Shown here one piece after another: positions 1 to 11,964 of a stretch of 64,000 bases of DNA (positions within the stretch are counted from its first letter, which is position 1; each line of letters opens with the position of its first letter). Below the pieces are notes generated by a model. That model worked only from the letters and a program-made list of their open reading frames with translations. It ran no database searches and had not been told where the DNA came from. A program made the position numbers and the translations under genes. Origin of the DNA: Linum tenue (lineage: Eukaryota; Streptophyta; Magnoliopsida; Malpighiales; Linaceae). The stretch spans positions 34,120,066-34,184,065 of the forward strand of contig CAMGYJ010000006.1 in the NCBI GenBank assembly GCA_946122785.1, written 5' to 3'.

Positions 1-1025
1 TGCACATGTTTGCACCCTTGTTTCTTAACCATGGTGGCTTGAATTAGTGGCTCCTTGGCCTATTTTATTCTAGCTTGTGCTACTTTGTCGCATTTCAGGT
101 CTCAGCAGGTAGAAGAAGCTTTAGGCACAAGGTTCAAGACATTTGGAGATCATTTGGCGGCTCTAGATACAAAACACGAGCAGGCTTTCTACAAAACATG
201 TTCGTGTTTCACTCAGCACCCCGTCAGTGTTTTTTATGCCAAGACTATCGAAGGGATGCAATGCACTGGTAAGCGAAGTAAAGAACACAAACGTGTTTAC
301 CGAAGAAGCAACTGTATGTCCCCCATCCCCAGCTTATCAAAATGCATGATCTGGACAAAAGGAAGGGATCGACATTTTGGAGCGAAAAATAGAGTTCTAG
401 AGAGAGAAATTGATGATGAACAAACCCTAGGAGCTATTTGGTGTGGATTTCTCACCATTGAAGCCCAGATTGGATCCCAACGAGTGAACATTGACATCGT
501 AGAGCAAATTATACACATCATTATGAATATGACTGCTTTGATTTCTGTTTCCATCTCTCTCTCTATGGAGTAAGCCTTTCTCTCAATTGGGTATGAAAAA
601 CCCTAGACCCTATTTCCATGTGTTAGGGATCTTGCTTGTAATGACTTTTGGATGTTATACTGGATGATTTTAATCAATTGAGGCATGTTTATTGAGTCAT
701 TTGAATCCTGATCAAGTTCTCTTGACTTCTGCTTTAACCTATGATAGATAGAATCAGAACGAATTGGGAACATATAATCTGAACTAGCTGCATACTAGTG
801 GTACTCATATCCGGTTGACTTTTTGCATACTTGAAACCAGAACATTTCCTGGTTTCTGTTAATTTGATTTTGAACACCTCACTACATTTCAACAACTAAA
901 TAATAGAGATTCAGGGAGTAGACAATACATCAAGGCCTTGGGTTGACTATTACAACCTAAACCCACAATACTGAATTTTCAGTGTACGATTATACTTGGT
1001 CGTAGTTTGGTGTTGTGTTTTAGCA
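1..1025 (+). repeat. Athila-like LTR fragment, family C (3' part)
   Basis: This is the right-hand part of a long LTR, cut by the window start. It shares blocks with the LTRs at 53366-55245 and, more distantly, with the element A LTR at 11965: the pyrimidine-rich block ending in CTCTATGGAGTA near 560-570, a run ending ACCCTAG, and the terminal TTTGGTGTTGTGTTTTAGC at about 1006-1024. The end at 1025 is inferred from the conserved CA after that block. No normal primer-binding site follows; an inverted coding scrap joins directly. The long reading frame at 55-573 crosses LTR sequence and is not regarded as a gene. Confidence 0.75.
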
Positions 1026-1800
1026 AGCCAATTTTCTTCATAAATTTGGAGTACTGTGCATTGTAGCTATAGCTTCTATGAAGGGCATGTCGATGCTATC
1101 TTACTTAACATACCTAGAAAATTATTAGAAATAGGCGTCTTGGTCACCTTTGCCTTTTTTGAACCTAGCGGGGTAAGGAGCCCTAGCAGGGCAAGGTTTG
1201 TAAGTAGGGCCACTTCGTTCTTCCCTTCCCAGTTGTTATTCCTCACGAACTAGAGGACTAACATCAATATGAGGTTCTGGTTGGGGTTTAGTTTGGACAA
1301 GAACAACACTTGAAGGTAGGACCTCGCTCCCACTTCGGAGAGTAATTTTTTTAAAATGGATCTCCTCTGGTTCTTGAGGTGGCTTTTGACGATGTTGCTT
1401 GCCTTTATTAGTTTCGGTAATCGTGGCATGTGACTGTAGTGCCGGTGTTTCATGCAGGATCCTTTCCACCTCATATTTTTCAACTATTAGGCTGACTAGT
1501 TAATGTATAGCATTCTTTGGATCAGGCTGCATTTTCTGATTTCATCAGTTGGAGCTCCTACATTATGCACTTTAATTGTGTCTAGAGCTCAACTATTGGA
1601 GAAGAGCGACTACCTGATAAGGTGAAACTTGCCACTAGTAGAACCTTTTCCTTCTGCAGAGGGAAATGTTCCTTCCATTTTTAGGTTCTTGGCAGTTTGC
1701 GCATCTAATGTTAATGCCTTAGTGCAAGTGCATGATGACAATCCACCTTTTGCCTCTCGATAAATATGGAGGGTCGTGCTCTCATTGAGCCCCAAATATG
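1026..1800 (-). pseudogene. Inverted gag/protease scrap of an Athila-like element
   Basis: On the minus strand, broken frames give the usual gag-to-protease linker of Athila-type elements: ITLRSGSEV near 1350, then a stretch resembling PFPQRLKK followed by MPFIEAI near 1070-1110. In element A the matching linker lies at about 15030-15350 on the plus strand. The scrap has stops and frameshifts, and it is opposite in orientation to both the LTR on its left and the pol remnant on its right, so it reached this place by rearrangement. The minus-strand reading at 1610-1795 has no recognisable match. No function is expected. Confidence 0.6.
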
Positions 1801-1807
1801 GAGGGTC

Positions 1808-2961
1808 GCCATCATGAGTGCGGGTACTAAAGATTTCCTCGAGTGTTGTCTTTTGCTAAGGAACGCATCATAGGAGCTGCAACTTGAGCGTAAGCCCTAT
1901 CACAGCAGCTCGTGGATCTAGACGGCTCCATGATCGAGGAACAAAGCAGTCATTCAAGTTGATCTTTATCTCCCCCCGGATCGTCACATACTTGGAGGAG
2001 CCAATAGAGATAGAGCTTAAGCCCCTCCCCTCTCAGGGAGGGGAATAAGCTCCCGGTGATTATCAACTCAAAACTTTCCCCCCGAGCAAATGAGCAGTCT
2101 GGTGGCTCTGTTGTAGAAGTATGCCCGGGCCAATGCATGGAAGATTACTTATATCAGAGGCATTAGCCCATCCTTTTGCTCCCGCAAAATTCTTATGGAG
2201 GATGAGGTTATACCTGTCAAGCAGCTGTAGTGGAAATTGACTCCTAACTTGATGACAATGGCCGGGCAGAGATCGTGAAGCTTATGGATATCAAGATCAT
2301 CTCTGCTATATCTGATAGCAAGTGGGTCATCCCCATTCAGGTGGTCCCGAAGAAAAGCGGGATGACTGTGGTCCGGCACGAGAAGAACGAGCTGATCCCG
2401 ATGTGGACTGTGACCGACAGGCTTCTTTGAATCGTCTACAGGCGCGTAAATGAAGCCACCAGAAAGGACAATTTCCCGCTTCCTTTCATTGACCAGATGC
2501 CGCAGAGGCTGGCGAAGACCACACTCACTTTCCCCTTTGTTACTTTTGCATACCAGAGGATTCCATTTGGGCTCTGCAATGCACCGGCAACCTTTCAGCG
2601 GTGTATGGTGGTGATCTTTGATCGACTCGTTGGTGAGATCATGGAAGTCTTCATGGATGACTTCTTGGTCTGTGGAGACTCTTTCTCTCACTGTCCCCAT
2701 AACCTGGAACTTGTCCTGAAGAGGTGCGATGAGACTAATTTGACACTCAGCTGGGAGTCATTTTATGGTTCATGAGGGGATTGTGCTCGGGCATAAGATC
2801 TCCAAGCAAGAGATTTAGGTAGATTGCGCGAAGATCGAAATGATCAACAAGCTGCCTCTTCTCATTTTTGTGAAGGGGATACGCTGCTTTCTAGGACATG
2901 AAGACTTCTACAGGAAATTTATCAAGGAATTCTCAAAGATTGCCTTGCCTTTGAACTAGCT
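1808..2961 (+). pseudogene. Athila-like pol remnant: protease tail and reverse transcriptase (5' half)
   Basis: The plus strand matches element A from its protease tail (about 15900) through the reverse transcriptase. Frames are broken by several stops and indels. Visible motifs are SDSKWV, a decayed copy of the RT block ending VYRRVNEATRKDNFPLPFIDQM, GLCNAPATFQRC, and the catalytic palm motif FMDDF near 2650 (the YXDD equivalent). About 80 bases between FIDQM and the TFPF block are missing compared with element A. The copy continues to FYRKFIKEFSKIALP, is cut by the insertion at 2962, and resumes at 6795. It cannot encode an active polymerase. Confidence 0.85.
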
Positions 2962-3834
2962 TGATGAGGCCCTCGAAGATACTCTGATAAAAAACAAGCA
3001 GTTAGGGTCTTAGTGATGAGTTTGAATCGTGTAGGGTGGTTTTCATAGTAAAACAAAAAAGGGTTTTGTGAAAGGCAAAGAACCAAACTAGCAACTTCAA
3101 CACAAGGGGAAGAAGCTGGTTTTGGGTAGGAGAACACCACAAGATCGATGATGGTGAAATCGATCTCTAGGTTTGCAAATCTAAGACAAAAATCCAAGAC
3201 AAAACTCAAGCACTGAAGCTCAAGGAAATGCTATTTATAGCCAAGTAAACCTAATTACAATCTTAAAAGAATAAGGAAACGAATTAAAGCTAAACAAGGA
3301 AAGAACTCCGTATAAAACAAGGAAACTTATAAACCAAGCAACAACCATCTCTTCAAAGTAAGTTGTCCAGGACACAGCTGTTCGGACCATCTTCAAGCTC
3401 CTGCAAAATGGCTTTCCAGGTTGAGTCGAGGTAAGCCAATTCCTTCACTGGGTTTAGAAAGTTGCACAATTTCATACCCAACTCGAATCACTAGTTGGTT
3501 GCACCCCAAACTCCGCAAATGATGCTCCAAAGTTGGCTTTCGAAACTCAATTTCTGGCTTAGCCAAATTCAGGCAGTTTTCAAGTTGCAAACTGGGTTTT
3601 TGATTGGCTTGAAACTCGACCTTCCTGGCTTCTTCTTGATGATCCAAGCACTCCACATTATAGTAGATCATTCCAACTTCAAAACAAGCCTCAACATTGA
3701 ATTTTCACTGAACCTTCCTGGCTTCTTCTTGACGATCCAAGTACTCCACATTATAGTAGATCATTCCAACTTCAAAACAAGCTTTGTTCTTGTTACCTTG
3801 GTTTGATATTTGAACGATTATTTGTATAATATCA
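2962..3834 (-). repeat. 3' LTR of nested gypsy element N1
   Basis: On the plus strand it runs from TGATGAGGCC to ATAATATCA. It repeats at 5844-6794 with many substitutions and indels. A 90-base block containing CTTCTTCTTGA and CCAAGTACTCCACATTATAG is locally duplicated at about 3620-3780 and occurs once in the other LTR. Confidence 0.75.
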
Positions 3835-3850
3835 GCGCCCCCTTTCTTTA

Positions 3851-4639
3851 ATAAGCTTTGCACTCAAATCTTGGAGCAACCTGCACTCAAAAGAATAAAC
3901 GAAACTGTCCCAAATTGGATCGCGAAAAGGTGAATGGAAAACTCCAATTTCTGGTGACGACATAGACTTCTGCGACCTCTAAGAATTTGTGGGTTTTAGT
4001 TTGGAGCCATTTTGCGCTTTCTTGAGGCTTCCATCGCATTCATCTTGTTTCCAAAAAGCGAATTCAATTGATCCCGAACTTTGTTGGTGTCCGATTCGCC
4101 TTGAATTGCGACGTGTAGATTTCCCGCCATTGGGAGATTCAAAATTTCCAGATTCCGCTGACAAATTTCTAGAATCCGGCGAACCAAATTAAAAATTGGG
4201 AGTTTCTGATTCAGACACCGCCGAGCCAATTTCCTGTTTCCTACACATTCGATGAGACCTGAACAAGCTTTCCCAACTATCGGTTTGATTCGAATCGTCC
4301 CCAAACTCCTCAACCGATTCTCCCATTTTGTGCTCGTTATTTGCCTCCTTCGGTGGCAAAATTTCAATTCTTGGGTACTGCGACCATGCTTTCTTTTGCT
4401 CGAGCTCTTTGATTTTTCATGTTCTTGGGTGAGTTGTGGACGTGCTGATGTTGGTCGCTTACCCCGAATCTACTCTAGTCGCCCCTTTTAATTCGTCGCA
4501 GAATTGTGCGGCCAGAGACAACAGTTAGCAAGTACTGACGAGTCACCAAATTGCATCCCTTCTCATTACCTAGAGGGGAATTGCTGGAATCACACTTTCT
4601 TGGTGCCGACTTCGCGCCATATGTTGTTTATCAGAATAA
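3851..4639 (-). other. Non-coding or unrecognised internal part of N1
   Basis: This stretch lies between the PPT and the protease. Open frames exist on the minus strand (for example 3996-4367), but they do not resemble reverse transcriptase, RNase H or integrase, which belong here in a complete element. I read it as the 3' non-coding remainder left after the polymerase region was deleted, or as captured sequence. Confidence 0.35.
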
Positions 4640-5105
4640 CGTCCTCCGACGGCAATGGCTTGAGCACCATCTTCTTACCTTGATGTTTGAAGGAGTAGTA
4701 GTTGGTCCAACCATCGTGAGAAACTTGGCGATTGAACTGCCAGGGCCTCCTTAATTAGCACCAAATGTGCTGCCTGCATCAGAATTACATCGAACAATAG
4801 CTCATCATGGTAATTTCCGTTCGCACCTTGACCTGCATGTTTACCTTCATCACATTGTGATCACTAAGCCAGTGCAAAGAATATGACTCCGAGAAGGGAA
4901 TCATGGACAACTCGAGCTTTTTAACAGCGCCAAGACTCACCATATTTGCACAGCTTCCTCCATCCACAATGACGGTAAGAACCTTGCCTCGCACTGGACA
5001 CCTTTTGTGAAATAAGCTGCTTCTCTGGTCCACAACGGGTAAGTCCTCTTCCTTTCTTGTCAAAGCTTGCTGAATTACGAGCAATGATTCATACACTACT
5101 TCCAT
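4640..5105 (-). pseudogene. Retroviral-type aspartic protease remnant (N1)
   Basis: The minus-strand frame starting near 5105 contains VIVDGGSCANMVS, which matches the active-site block seen in gypsy proteases of this kind, where DGGS stands for the more usual D-S/T-G. After a frameshift near 4780 it continues with RPWQFNRQVSHDGWTNYYSF, the conserved C-terminal protease block. It lies downstream of gag on the same strand, as expected. The frameshift and the lack of a polymerase downstream make it a relic. Confidence 0.75.
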
Positions 5106-5175
5106 CTCTTCTCCATCTTAGTTCCAGCAGTCTTCCTCTCGGCCTCTTCTTCATCTTTAGAACAATATTGGCCGT

Positions 5176-5838
5176 CTATGAGTACCAACACTTTCTGATT
5201 GGCGTATTGATGCGCTTTGTGGCCATAGCCGTGGCCTTTGAATCATCTAATGCCGCCACTAGAGGGTCCTTGTCTCTCTTGGGTTGATGGCGTAGTTTTC
5301 CTCGCGGGTTTGCTTGGCATACCGGTTTAAAGTCAGGTTCAGGGACAGGTTTGGGGGCACTGCTAGGTAGAGAAAATCCCATACTAGAATTTTGCTTCAG
5401 TTTCTTCTCAACTTTCACTGCCAGTTGAACGAGCTCTTCAATCTGCACAATCTGAAACAACTCAACTTGGTTCCTAATGTCTCTATTTAGACCCTGCAAA
5501 AAGTAGTTAATGGTCGCCTCTTTGTCATCACGAATGTCAACTCGAATCATGAGGAGGTCCATCGCCGTCGACTTCAATTCTGCCAATTGGTGGTTGATGT
5601 GGTCGAACTAGACCTGAAACATGGCATTTATTTATGCCATAATAGATTGAAATTTTTCAGTTGTATTGATTTGTCCTGGCAGGGCCGAATCCTCAAACTG
5701 AATTTCTTCTTCGAACTTAGAATTGGACTCTGTTCCGTCCGGTTTTCGCAACATTATGGGGTTCTTTCTTCTTGTTCTCGCTGCAACAGGATGATTACCC
5801 TTCGTCGTCTTGTCCACTGCTTTGAACCAACGATGATG
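5176..5838 (-). pseudogene. gag remnant of nested gypsy element N1
   Basis: Minus-strand frames 5632-5838 and 5176-5586 give a capsid-like sequence. The second carries a retrotransposon gag block with EATINYFLQGLNRDIRNQVEL followed by IEELVQLAVKVEKKLKQ, typical of Ty3/gypsy capsid C-termini. The first frame covers the leader and N-terminal part and includes a PHRWFKAV-like segment directly after the LTR. A stop and frame change separates the two. There is no zinc knuckle in frame, but a basic tail (PRGKLRHQPKRDKD) precedes the protease. Confidence 0.7.
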
Positions 5839-5843
5839 CCACT

Positions 5844-6794
5844 TGATGAGGCCGTCGAAGGGACTCTGATCATAAACATACAACTTACGATCTTGGTTGT
5901 GGGTTTGAAGCGTGTAGGGTAGTTTTTGTAGTAAAACAGGGAAGGGTTTTGTGAAAGGCAAAGAACCAAACTAGCAACTTCAACACAAGGGAAAGAGGCT
6001 GGTTTTGGGTATAGCAACACCACAATAGGGATGATGGTGAAATCGATCTGTAGGTCTACAAGTCTAGGACGAAAATGCAAGACCAAACTCATGCACTCAA
6101 GCTCAAGGAAAACTCTGCATAGTAAGGTTTTTCATTCAACTAAACATGTCCATTACAACTCAAAGTAAAGACTATATATAGCCAAGTAAACCTAATTACA
6201 ATCTTAAAAGAACAATGAAACTATTTAAAGCTAAACATGGAAAGGAATCCATATAAAAAAAAGGAAACTTATAAACCAAGCAACAACCTTCTCTTCAATG
6301 TAAGTTGTCCAGGAAACAGCTATTCGGACCATCTTCAAGCTCCTGAAAAATGTCCTTCTTGGTTGAGTCGAGGTCAACCAACTCCTTCCCCGTGTTTAGA
6401 AAGTTGCACACTTTCTTACCCAACTCGAATCACCAGTTGGTTGCACCCAAAACTCCGCAAATGATGCTCCAAAGTTGGCTTCCGAAACTCAGTTTCTGCC
6501 TTAGCCAAATTCAGGCAGTTTTCTAGTTGCAAACTGGGTTTTATAATTGGCTTGAAACTCGCCCTTTTTGTTCTTCTTGACGATCCAAGAACTCCACATT
6601 ATAGTAGATCATTGGAACTTCAAAACAAGACCTCAACATTGAATTTTCACTAAACCATTTGAGAGAATCCACCCTCCAAAGTAGGGTTCCCAAAACTGTC
6701 CCAACACTTTGCCACTTTCCAGCTTTGTTCTTGTTACCTTGGTTTGATCTTTGAACAATTAATTGGGACGTGTGGGATGACTGAATTGTGATCA
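5844..6794 (-). repeat. 5' LTR of nested gypsy element N1
   Basis: This is the partner of the LTR at 2962-3834, with the same TGATGAGGCC start on the plus strand. The right boundary (GTGATCA, 6794) is less certain, because the last 40 bases differ from the other LTR. Beyond it the disrupted pol reading resumes with ATTGCACAGTTGCATTCAAG. Confidence 0.7.
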
Positions 6795-8503
6795 TTTCAC
6801 TCCAGATTGCACAGTTGCATTCAAGACCTTGAAGGAGAGGCTTACCCATGCACCCATCATGGTTATTCCTGATTGGTCTCTCCCATTCGAGATGATGTGT
6901 GATGAGATTGATTTTTCAGTCACGTGTCGAAGACCTTGAACGACGCACAAGAGAACTACACCACCAACGAGAAGGAGATGCTCATCGTGGTGTATGCCTT
7001 CAACAAGTTCCGACCCTACCTGGTGCTCTCTGATGTGGTGGTCTACACAGATCACTCTGCCATCCGCTACCTGATGAGCAAGGCTGATGCCAAGCCTAGG
7101 CTCACGCGTTGGATCCTGCTTCTGCAAGAATTTAACATCGAGATCCAGGACAAGAAGGGAGCCAAAAAGTTGTTGCATATCATCTTTCACGGTTGGAAGC
7201 CCCTCCTGTGGACAACTTTGTGACGAGATCAATGATTCCTTCCCGGGTGAGCAAATGTTGGCGCTGTGCTTACTAAAGAGTGTCACCCTTGGTATTCTGA
7301 TAGGCAAAAAGTTGCCTAAGGGGATGGCCACTCACGCCAAGCGCAAGTTCTTCTCCGACCTGAAGCATTACTTTTGGGAGGATCCTTACCTCGTTAGGGT
7401 AACAGCAGATGGCATGATATGAAGATGTGTCATGGAGCACAAGATGGGAGGCATCGTGTCTCACTGCCACGAGGGTACCACATGAGATCATCATGGCGGG
7501 AACTGCACAGTGCAGAAGGTCCTGCAATCGTCGGGCTTCTACTGGCACTCACTCTTCAAGGATGCTGATATCTTCGCACAACAGTGCGACAGCTGCCAGT
7601 AGTCAGGTAACATTTCTTCCCGGGATGAGATGCCCTAGTATATTTCTGTTATTTGTAAAAATTTTGTTGTTTGGAGCATCGATTTCATGGGCCCATTCCC
7701 TCCATCTTTTGGTAATCTTTAAATCTTGGTTGCGGTGGACTGCGTCTCGAGGTGGGCAGAAGCTCAGGCCATGCTCACCAATGATGCAAGACGTGTCCGC
7801 TCATTTTTTAAGCACCTCTTTTCCCGGTTCGGGACACCTCGAGTCATCATTAGCGATAGAGGAACCCATTTTCAAGGTAAAGTCGCTATACTCCTCTCTC
7901 GCTATGATGTTAAGCATAAGGTGTTGGTGGCTTACCATCCCAGATGAATGGTCAAGCAAAGCTGACGAACCGAGAGCTAAAGCGAATAATTAAAAAGACG
8001 ATGGATCAGTCCCGCAAGGATTGGTCCACCAAGCTCGATGATGCTCTGTGGGCATACAGGACAGCCTACAATACGGCAATTGGTACATCACCATATCGAC
8101 TCTCTGGGCCCTTATGTTGCTAAACCTGGATTTGAGTGTTGCACGTACTAAACGTAAGCTGCAGCTACTGGAGTTAGAAGAATGGTTTTGGGACGACTAT
8201 GAGAATACTCGCCTGTACAAGGAGCAAACCAAGCATCTTCGCGACGCTCGATTGAAGGGCCCTAAAGAGTTTCAGGTTGGTGATCGCGTTTTTCTCTATA
8301 ACGCACGCGGGAAACTCTTCCCATGCAAGCTGCGTTCAAGGTGGTCGGGACCATTCACGATCATCCAGGTGTTCCCGCATGGTGTGATGGAGATCAACAA
8401 TGCTCCAACTGAGTTGTTAAAGGTGAGCGGCCAACTCCTGAAGCTGTCTATGAGAGGTGATGTCGAGCGTGCAGAGCTGGTGATCAGGCTCGAGGACCAT
8501 TAG
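6795..8503 (+). pseudogene. Athila-like pol remnant: RNase H and integrase
   Basis: This is the continuation of the pol remnant that stops at 2961. RNase H motifs are visible: [42 protein letters not shown]. The first catalytic segment (normally CDASDYAVGAVL) is reduced to CDEIDFSV by a small deletion, as also happened independently in element A. Integrase follows with LPKGMATHAKRKFFSDLKHYFW, DGVI-like, the zinc-binding part, [12 protein letters not shown] blocks in broken frames, FSRFGTPRVIISDRGTHFQG, and a C-terminal part from about 8150 that ends LIKLEDH-like at 8503. Many stops and frameshifts are present. Confidence 0.85.
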
Positions 8504-9140
8504 TTCCTCCATCTGTGTCCAGCTAAAAGACAGTAAAGAAGAGCTAGTGGGGTGGCAACCCCACCACGGTTTGCATTTCTTTTCCTTTTCTCTTTTGATT
8601 TTTGGTATTTGAGTCATTGAGTCTGTCTGGAATCTCTTTTGTAGCCCGGGGTGGCATATTTTTTGTCTGTGGTTGTGTGTATTTTTTTTAGGCGGGGCAC
8701 GCATGGGGTATGGTTGTGTGAAAAAGGAACTTTTGAAATTCGCAGAGCAGGATCAGCCATAAAAATACGAGACGGACACGACTAGAATATAGTCATGTTC
8801 CCTGCCTCCCTCGCGCGTGTTTTCCTCTTTTAGCCAGACAGCACTCGGCAATAAAAGCATGGGCGGTACACAGCCAGAACACAATCGTGTTCCTTGCCCG
8901 TGTTTTAACCACCGCGTGTCTAGCCTCGGCCATAAAAGCATGGGCGAGACATGTCCAGAACACGATCGTGTAATCACCCACCCATTTTTTGCCTCCCAAT
9001 ATAAAAGGGACCCGACAGTGCTTTCTCTCTCTCTCTCTCTCTCTTTCACTTTTCGGCCGTGCTTCCCCTTTTCTCCACCAGAAAATTGGTCATCCTCTCT
9101 TGACTCAACCCGAATGCACCACTTTAAAACTCCTGATTAA
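8504..9140 (+). other. Post-pol spacer with palindromes and an internal TATA box
   Basis: This is non-coding and equivalent to the spacer at 18596-19130 in element A (both begin with a CCAGCTAAAA block and a GGGTGGCAACCCCACC-like stem). It holds imperfect palindromes around CACGATCGTG and CACAATCGTG (8870-8970), then a TATA box at 9000 and a CT microsatellite at 9022-9045. The ORF expected downstream is missing because family-B element B' begins at 9141. Confidence 0.6.
9000..9008 (+). promoter_or_regulatory. TATA box of the post-pol spacer
   Basis: TATAAAAGG sits about 30 bases downstream of the last CACGATCGTG palindrome. TATA boxes occupy the same relative place in elements A (18978) and B (26466). 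Inferred internal promoter for the lost extra ORF. Confidence 0.45.
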
Positions 9141-10310
9141 TGCCCAAGTACAAACCTTGCCCGGGTGCAGTATAGGCCAAATATGTTTAAATATCAACTC
9201 GAGCTGTTTTTTTTTTTTTTTTGTGAAAACAACTATCTAAAGTTAAAGTTCTTGCGATTATGACTTGTCGGATCGAATGGGCGTGCGTGGTGAGGGGGTT
9301 GTAAATCATAGGGAAGTGTAACAAACAGCCAAAGCCACCCTCTTAGTCTCTAGGTCGAGGAAAGGGGATACGATCCAAGCAACCAACGTGACTCTCTCGA
9401 CCTATTGACTAAGGATTGGTTAGACTTCACCCTCGAATTGGAGTTCGGATGGCCACCCACAACCAAACCCTAGGTATTAATACGAAATTAGGAGGTTTGG
9501 CCTGCATTAACCTAACCAGGAGACAATGAATTGCCTAAGAAAACCCAGCATTCAAGCCTCTTTCAAAGAAAGGAATGGGAGTTTCCTCTCTACCTAGGTT
9601 AGAATGGATATTAGATTGATAGGCTTTCACACAATACAATCATTCATGAATAATACCTCCACATTCACATTAAACACAACCACACACAAATCATTCAATC
9701 CATACAAGCATTCACATAATTGTAGCTAGGGTTTACAAACACCCAAGTGAAAGAAGGGACTACTCCATGCTAGGAGAAGAGAAACACAAGAGAGAAGAAG
9801 GGAAACCATCAAAGAGATGCTAGCCTTGCTCCTTGTGTTGAAGATATCTTCCTTTGTGTGGGGGGGGGGGGGATTCCCAATTCCTAGCTTGAAGATGGCT
9901 TCTCCTCCTTCTTTGGTTCGTCACTTTCTCACTCTAGAAATCTGAAGAAAAAGTTTCTAACACTAGGTGTCCCCGCTTTTCCATTGGCTCAACCTCGTTT
10001 ATATACCCAGATTGGGCCCAGTTCACGGTCGTGAACTAAAAGCCCAGACTGCGAACCACGATGAAACACGCCACATCACTTAGTGAATATGAACTCACAG
10101 CCCAAACCATGAACTACTGTTGTTTCCACCGTTTGACTTGATCTTTCGCCCTTTCGTCCAACTTTCGACTCCAGGGTTGGTTCCACCTGCCAGAGCCTGA
10201 AAAACACCAAAACAAGGCACAACCGGTGGAAAACCAAACCTCCCAGAGTAAAAATGCTTTAAACGACCTAGCAAACCGGGGGTAAAAAGTGTACATATGA
10301 GCCTGAATCA
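9141..10310 (-). repeat. 3' LTR of minus-strand Athila-like element B'
   Basis: In plus-strand reading the LTR runs from TGCCCAAGTA to GCCTGAATCA. It matches the family-B LTRs at 25115-26320 (plus strand, truncated) and 51258-52942 (minus strand). On the element strand it is preceded by a polypurine tract (10311-10324 complement, AAGTGTGGGGGAG). It contains palindrome-like GTTCACGGTCGTGAAC blocks at 10020-10120 and a homopolymer run of about 12 G near 9860-9872. The flank ATTAA at 9136-9140 is the presumed target site, but the other end of the element is lost. Confidence 0.85.
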
Positions 10311-11959
10311 CTCCCCCACACTTAGACGTTTGCTTGTCCCCAGGCAAACCATTTTCAACCTATGTGATATCTCAACCTAAGAAGATAACTTGGGAACAAA
10401 TCAAAAAGCACAAAGCTGTGAATCTTAATGACTATTTGGGCATCAACACATGAACCGCCTCAACAATACCGACATCCACCACAAACGACATTCGATTGCA
10501 TAAAAATTGGGCAAATGAAAAGTTCTCACCCTGTTCACAAATTAATGCAAGTCTCGACCGAACTACTCACCAACCACAACTAACCACGCCTAGAACTCAA
10601 GTCCAAGAAATAGATAACGGGGCAACATAGTTCCTCAACGGGGTAAGATATGAACATGCAAAACAAGAATGAATCAGTCACTCTCGACCAGTGGGGCCAG
10701 AGCCTTTTTGGTGCAAAAGATGTGCACAATCATCAACACTCAGCCCTATTGTCTCTCCACCTTGGCGGCAACCTCTAGATGCTAGAGTTCACGGGACGGT
10801 TGTCATCACTAGCTTGTCCGGAGGTCTTAGACACGGGTTCAAATGACTTGAAATTGTCTTGGACATGGGGAAAAGACTTTTTGGGTGGTGGCAAACATGG
10901 CGTGAGGTCCTACATCTTAAACCTAAAAACCAAGGTTATATGGTCTCGACTAAGACCTTTCCTACAAACAAAGGCCACTAGCACCGGACAAAAATCACAC
11001 TTCCCTTCTTCCAAACCACTACCAATCACGAACCACATTCAAGCACACACCTTCAGCCTATCTTGCTATCCACATTTCAATGGCTTGAGTGCCAAGAAAC
11101 CCTTTCTATATTATACACTTAGACTTTTGTGGCCACTCTCTATTTTTATTTACCCCGTTTTATTACCTCTTTTTTCGTTTCTTTTTGTTCTTTCTTTCTT
11201 TTTCTCTTTTCTTGATGGGGGTACTAGAGAGCCAAACACATGCCACATCTTTCATTTAACGGACAATTCTTTCCTTTTAAGAACTTCCCTCCAACACTAC
11301 CTTCTTATTTCTAGCAAGAACTATGCAAAACCACCTATGTAGAACCTCAATGGAGCTCAAAAGAGAGAACTCCGAGACACAAGGATGATTCACACTTTGA
11401 CACGAAGAAAGGATGGGTGGGGGTCGTTCTTTCAATCACCAATAAGCTCAACAAGCACGAAGCTCCTAGCATTAGAACGACCACCAAAGTCACACGGCTC
11501 AAAGGGGTTGACTAGGGGATAAAATATTTCAGGACAATCAACTTTTGGGTATGGACTAATCCTATGCCACCATCATAATCACTAGTGACAATGGTGAAAG
11601 TTATACACCATGGCGAGAGGGATCTATCACACATGAAAAAGACGATCGGCACAAAACACACATGGCTACCTATCTGCCCAATCATCTATTCCAATTTAAA
11701 AAACTTCAATGCATGGCAATTATACTCAAGAAGTAACCAAGTCAAGACATCCATTCATTCAAGGACACATGAGAACTAAGCTTTTGCACAACCCTAATGC
11801 ACTCTCAGTTACCATAATAGGATGCACTCGATTACATGTAACAATTCAAGATCGATGCCAAATAAGCATGAGATTCACCCACCAACCGGCGATTTTGATC
11901 ATGCATTGCTTGGAGCCCTCAAATTTTTCAAATTTGGGCATACATCAAGGCTCATAATA
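10311..11959 (-). other. 3' non-coding region of element B'
   Basis: Read on the minus strand this matches the region after the extra ORF in element A (about 20220-21660) and in the plus-strand element at 28750-29430, including the GCATGTAACAATT-type and CCTCAATGGAGCTC-type blocks. Open frames such as 10779-11342 are not shared between copies and look fortuitous. It ends where element A was inserted. Confidence 0.75.
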
Positions 11960-11964
11960 GTAAA

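Larger units (their letters stand above)
2962..6794 (-). mobile_element. Deleted Ty3/gypsy LTR retrotransposon nested in pol (N1)
   Basis: Two similar long repeats, 2962-3834 and 5844-6794, bracket minus-strand gag and protease remnants. In element orientation the 5' LTR is the right one. Beside it, 5831-5843 read on the minus strand resembles the initiator-Met primer site TGGTATCA with mismatches. Beside the left (3') LTR, 3835-3850 is a pyrimidine tract, that is a purine tract on the element strand, as expected for the PPT. Reverse transcriptase and integrase are missing. The host pol reads on across the insertion, although about ten bases of target seem lost and no clean target duplication is visible. 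Confidence 0.8.

Noticed and set aside
1..573. 172-residue host gene at the window start
   Set aside because: The frame lies in LTR sequence shared with other copies in this window, and the frame is not kept in them.
2957..6799. 5-bp target duplication of nested element N1
   Set aside because: TAGCT on the left and TTTCA on the right do not match; a small target deletion is more likely.
10779..11342. 187-residue plus-strand frame
   Set aside because: It is antisense to the 3' non-coding region of element B' and is not shared with element A or the family-B copy.
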